From positions 1-9,620 of the forward strand of contig JAGOBT010000082.1 of NCBI GenBank assembly GCA_017999135.1: DNA of 9,620 nt, in the 5' to 3' direction. Shown one piece after another: positions 7,509-9,620 of the stretch (within the stretch, counting starts at the first letter, position 1; each line of letters begins with the position of its first letter). The position numbers were made by a program, and so were the translations under genes. Under the pieces are notes generated by a model. The model had not been told where the DNA came from, searched no databases, and saw only the letters and a list, made by a program, of their open reading frames with translations. This DNA comes from Burkholderiaceae bacterium. GTDB taxonomy: Bacteria; Pseudomonadota; Gammaproteobacteria; Burkholderiales; Burkholderiaceae_C.

Positions 7509-8927
7509 TCAGATGATGCGGGAGAAGCGCTCGCGCACCTGGTCGGCACGCAGATGCTTGTCGAACACCATGGCCACCGCCCGCACGAAGTACCAGCCGG
7601 TCGCCGTCACTTGCACACCGTCGGGCCGCAGTTCGCACAGGCCCAGGTTCTGCAGTTCGGCCAGGTCGTCCAGTTCGGCCTTGAAGTAGTCGCGCATCTT
7701 GATCAGATGGGCCAGTTCGATGGACTCGAATTCCAGCCGGCCCTGGCACATCAGCGCCATCACCACCGCGCGGCGCACCAGGTCGTCGCGCGTGAGAGCC
7801 AGGCCGCGCACGATGGGAAACTGGCCCTGGCGCACGGCGTCGTAGTACTCGTCCAGCGTCTTGGCGTTCTGGCTGTAGGTGGCGCCCATGCGGCCGATGG
7901 CCGACACGCCCAGGGCAATCAGATCGCAATCGGGCTGGGTGCTGTAACCCTGGAAGTTGCGGTGCAGCCGGCCCTGGCGCTTGGCGGCGGCCAGCGCATC
8001 GCCCGGCAGTGCGAAATGGTCCATGCCGATGTAGGTGTAGCCCTGGGCGATGAAGCCGGCCATGGCGCCGCCCAGCATCTTCACCCGGTGGTCGGGCGGC
8101 GGCAGCTGCTCGACGATGATGCGCCGCTGCGGCTTGAAGCGCTGCGGCAGGTGGGCGTAGGAATACAGCGCGATGCGGTCGGGCCGCAGCTCGGCCACCT
8201 GGGCGATGGTGCGGGCGAAGGACTCGGGCGTCTGCTTGGGCAGGCCGTAGATCAGGTCGGCATTGATCGATTCATAACCGAGCGCGCGGGCCGACTGCAT
8301 CAGCGCCTGCACCGATTCGAACGACTGCACCCGGTGCACCGCCTTCTGCACGTCGGCGTCGAAGTCCTGCACGCCGAAGCTCAGCCGGTTGAAGCCCAGC
8401 GATGCGAAGTGCGCCAGCCGCTCGGGCGTGGCGGTGCGGGGGTCGACCTCGATCGAGATCTCGGCACCGGGCGCGATCTTGAAGGCATCGCGCAGCATCG
8501 CCATCAGGCGGGTGAGTTCGTCGTCCGACAGGAAGGTGGGCGTGCCGCCGCCCAGGTGCAGCTGCGACACCGCCTGCCCGCGTCCCAGCACCGCGGTGTT
8601 CAGCGCCACCTCCTGCGTCAGCACGTCCAGGTACTCGGCCGCCTTGTCGTGGTGCTTGGTGATCACCTTGTTGCAGGCGCAGTAGTAGCACACCGATTCA
8701 CAGAACGGGATGTGGATGTACAACGACAGCGGCGGCTTGCCGCCCACCATGGCGCCGCTGGCGCGCTGCGCCAGGGCCTGCGCATATTCCGCCGGACCAA
8801 ACGCTTCGACGAAGCGGTCGGCCGTGGGGTACGACGTGTAGCGGGGACCGGGCCGGTCCAGGCGACGCAGCATCGCCTCGGTCAGCACGGGTACGGAGTC
8901 GTCGGCGATCTTGGGCATGTCAGGCAC
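7509..8927 (-). CDS. hemN: Oxygen-independent coproporphyrinogen III oxidase (HemN)
   Basis: Radical SAM enzyme that decarboxylates coproporphyrinogen III to protoporphyrinogen IX without oxygen, allowing haem synthesis under anoxia. The product is 472 residues from this start, close to E. coli HemN. Key elements: PGPRYTSYPTADRF (27-40), then YIHIPFCESVCYYCAC with cluster cysteines Cys76, Cys80 and Cys83 plus the conserved Cys85 (CxxxCxxCxC), GGGTP (127-131) for SAM binding, FGVQDFDADVQKAVHR, INADLIYGLPKQT and YIGMDHFALPGDAL. It is a true HemN rather than the shorter HemW-type paralogue, judging by the N-terminal RYTSYPTA block and the CxC. The start given is GTG; an ATG three codons later (8918) is equally possible, and neither has a visible Shine-Dalgarno. 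It is divergent from fnr and upstream of the TauE-like gene. Confidence 0.97.
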   Translation of the reverse strand: MPDMPKIADDSVPVLTEAMLRRLDRPGPRYTSYPTADRFVEAFGPAEYAQALAQRASGAMVGGKPPLSLYIHIPFCESVCYYCACNKVITKHHDKAAEYLDVLTQEVALNTAVLGRGQAVSQLHLGGGTPTFLSDDELTRLMAMLRDAFKIAPGAEISIEVDPRTATPERLAHFASLGFNRLSFGVQDFDADVQKAVHRVQSFESVQALMQSARALGYESINADLIYGLPKQTPESFARTIAQVAELRPDRIALYSYAHLPQRFKPQRRIIVEQLPPPDHRVKMLGGAMAGFIAQGYTYIGMDHFALPGDALAAAKRQGRLHRNFQGYSTQPDCDLIALGVSAIGRMGATYSQNAKTLDEYYDAVRQGQFPIVRGLALTRDDLVRRAVVMALMCQGRLEFESIELAHLIKMRDYFKAELDDLAELQNLGLCELRPDGVQVTATGWYFVRAVAMVFDKHLRADQVRERFSRII

Positions 8928-8952
8928 TGTGCCAAAGCGGGCGCGACACCGA

Positions 8953-8966
8953 TTGATCTAGCTCAA
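8953..8966. promoter_or_regulatory. FNR/ANR-type binding site
   Basis: TTGAT-CTAG-CTCAA matches the FNR consensus TTGAT-N4-ATCAA at nine of ten half-site positions, with symmetric CTAG in the centre. It lies between divergent hemN and fnr. Its centre (8959.5) is 41.5 bases before a start point at about 9001 predicted from the -10-like AACAAT, the usual spacing for class II activation of fnr. In the hemN direction the same spacing would put the start at 8918, inside the annotated hemN frame, so direct class II activation of hemN from this site is not obvious. Confidence 0.8.
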
Positions 8967-8988
8967 TCCAGGCCGCCGGCTGGCTCAA

Positions 8989-8994
8989 AACAAT
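8989..8994 (+). promoter_or_regulatory. Putative fnr -10 element
   Basis: AACAAT matches the -10 consensus at four of six positions, including the important second A and final T. There is no good -35 hexamer; the FNR site occupies that position, as expected for an activator-dependent promoter. The predicted start is near 9001, giving a leader of about 84 bases before fnr. Confidence 0.45.
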
Positions 8995-9084
8995 CGGACC
9001 GCCTTGACAAGGCACCGCCGCACAGCGAGTGGCTGGCCCGCGATCTTGACATCGGACAAGCGCAAAACTCCCATAATGATCTCC

Positions 9085-9620
9085 ATGACGACCACTGCCG
9101 ACACCCCGAAGCTCCACCTTGAGCCGTTCAAGGTGGCCTGCTCCAGTTGCAACCTGCGCGAGCTGTGTCTGCCCGTGGGCCTGAACCGGGAGAACCTGGA
9201 CCGGCTCGACAGCCTGGTGGCCACGCGCCGCCAGGTGTCCCGCGGGGACACGCTGTTCCGGGCAGGTGATGCGTTCCAGTCGTTGTATGCGGTGCGCACC
9301 GGCTTCTTCAAGACCTGCGTGTCATCGGAAGACGGCCGCGACCAGGTCACCGGGTTCCAGATGGCCGGCGAATTGCTCGGCCTCGATGGCATCAGCACCG
9401 ACAACCACACCTGCGACGCGGTGGCGCTGGAAGACTCCCAGGTCTGCGTCATTCCCTACGACCAGCTGGAAGGCCTGTCGCGCGAATTCAGCGAACTGCA
9501 GCACCAGTTCCACAAGATCATGAGCCGCGAGATCGTGCGTGACCACGGCGTGATGCTGCTGCTGGGCAGCATGCGGGCCGAAGAACGGCTGGCCGCCTTT
9601 CTGCTGAACCTGACCCAGCG
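9085..9620 (+). CDS. fnr: FNR-family oxygen-sensing transcription regulator, N-terminal part
   Basis: Crp/Fnr-superfamily regulator whose [4Fe-4S] cluster falls apart in oxygen; the anaerobic dimer binds TTGAT-N4-ATCAA sites and controls respiration and haem genes. The gene runs off the right edge after 178 codons, so the helix-turn-helix DNA-binding domain is absent and specificity cannot be read. All four E. coli cluster ligands are present at an offset of one: Cys19, Cys22 and Cys28 (ACSSCNLRELCLP) and Cys121 (SQVCVIPY). The cyclic-nucleotide-like sensor domain follows, then the dimer helix ending MRAEERLAAFLLNLTQ, the conserved FNR segment. Other cysteines (Cys78, Cys110) also occur. The start may be 9085 or the in-frame ATG at 9076; 9085 best matches the E. 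coli length, but neither has a good Shine-Dalgarno. Autoregulation is suggested by the FNR site upstream. Confidence 0.95.
   Translation, partial: MTTTADTPKLHLEPFKVACSSCNLRELCLPVGLNRENLDRLDSLVATRRQVSRGDTLFRAGDAFQSLYAVRTGFFKTCVSSEDGRDQVTGFQMAGELLGLDGISTDNHTCDAVALEDSQVCVIPYDQLEGLSREFSELQHQFHKIMSREIVRDHGVMLLLGSMRAEERLAAFLLNLTQ
9114..9136 (+). other. Perfect 9-bp inverted repeat inside the fnr start region
   Basis: CCACCTTGA at 9114-9122 and TCAAGGTGG at 9128-9136 are exact complements around a 5-base centre (GCCGT), within fnr codons 10 to 18. The mRNA could form a stable hairpin about 30 bases after the start codon. It contains TTGA-N5-TCAA, one base short of the FNR half-site spacing, so it is not an FNR box. 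Confidence 0.6.

Noticed and set aside
9046..9059. Second FNR-like site TTGAC-ATCG-GACAA
   Set aside because: Only 7 of 10 half-site positions match and it lies downstream of the predicted start point; too degenerate to support without binding data.
9046..9077. TTGACA followed by CATAAT just before fnr
   Set aside because: The spacer is 20 bases, and the -10 would overlap the ATG at 9076; an unlikely promoter unless translation starts at 9085 from a nearly leaderless mRNA.
7029..9122. Nearly 700-codon plus-strand frame opposite hemN and the TauE-like gene
   Set aside because: Antisense mirror of two clearly conserved genes; the composition is that of a shadow frame, and it crosses the hemN-fnr regulatory gap.

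Overview
The window is about 9.6 kb of GC-rich chromosome from a betaproteobacterium, most likely in the Burkholderiales (inference from GC content, strong G/C preference at third codon positions, the kdsA-DUF1330-eno-ftsB gene order and the hemN/fnr neighbourhood). It reads as core housekeeping genome. I see no insertion sequence, phage gene, CRISPR array, toxin-antitoxin pair or obvious foreign block, and I do not find a clearly new multi-gene system.

Left part (1-3744, all + strand): the 3' end of kdsA (lipopolysaccharide KDO synthesis), a DUF1330 protein, eno (enolase), ftsB (divisome), pnuC (nicotinamide riboside importer) and a NadR-type ribosylnicotinamide kinase overlapping pnuC by 8 bases. 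Spacing is tight, so much of this may be co-transcribed. The last two genes form a compact NAD-salvage pair: import of nicotinamide riboside and trapping by phosphorylation.

Middle (3742-4955): a sigma70-like promoter overlapping the kinase stop codon, tandem tRNA-Lys genes (anticodons TTT and CTT, both with encoded CCA) and a strong intrinsic terminator. Then comes a VOC (glyoxalase-fold) protein on +, convergent with a PaaI-like hotdog thioesterase on -.

Right-middle (5030-6740): icd (NADP isocitrate dehydrogenase, - strand) with its own intrinsic terminator. Divergent from it is a tiny exported Ala/Lys-rich protein of 56 residues with a 5' leader hairpin and a terminator.

Right end (6774-9620): on -, hemN (oxygen-independent coproporphyrinogen III oxidase) followed by a TauE/SafE-like membrane protein. 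Divergent from hemN is the 5' part of an FNR-family regulator with all four [4Fe-4S] cysteines. The hemN-fnr gap holds an FNR box placed 41.5 bases before a plausible fnr start point, which suggests autoregulation. This is the familiar anaerobic haem / cbb3-oxidase neighbourhood of proteobacteria.

The items most worth a second look are the Ala/Lys-rich exported peptide, the Cys/His cluster at the C-terminus of the ribosylnicotinamide kinase, a hairpin that places the pnuC ribosome binding site in its loop, and the regulatory symmetry around fnr.
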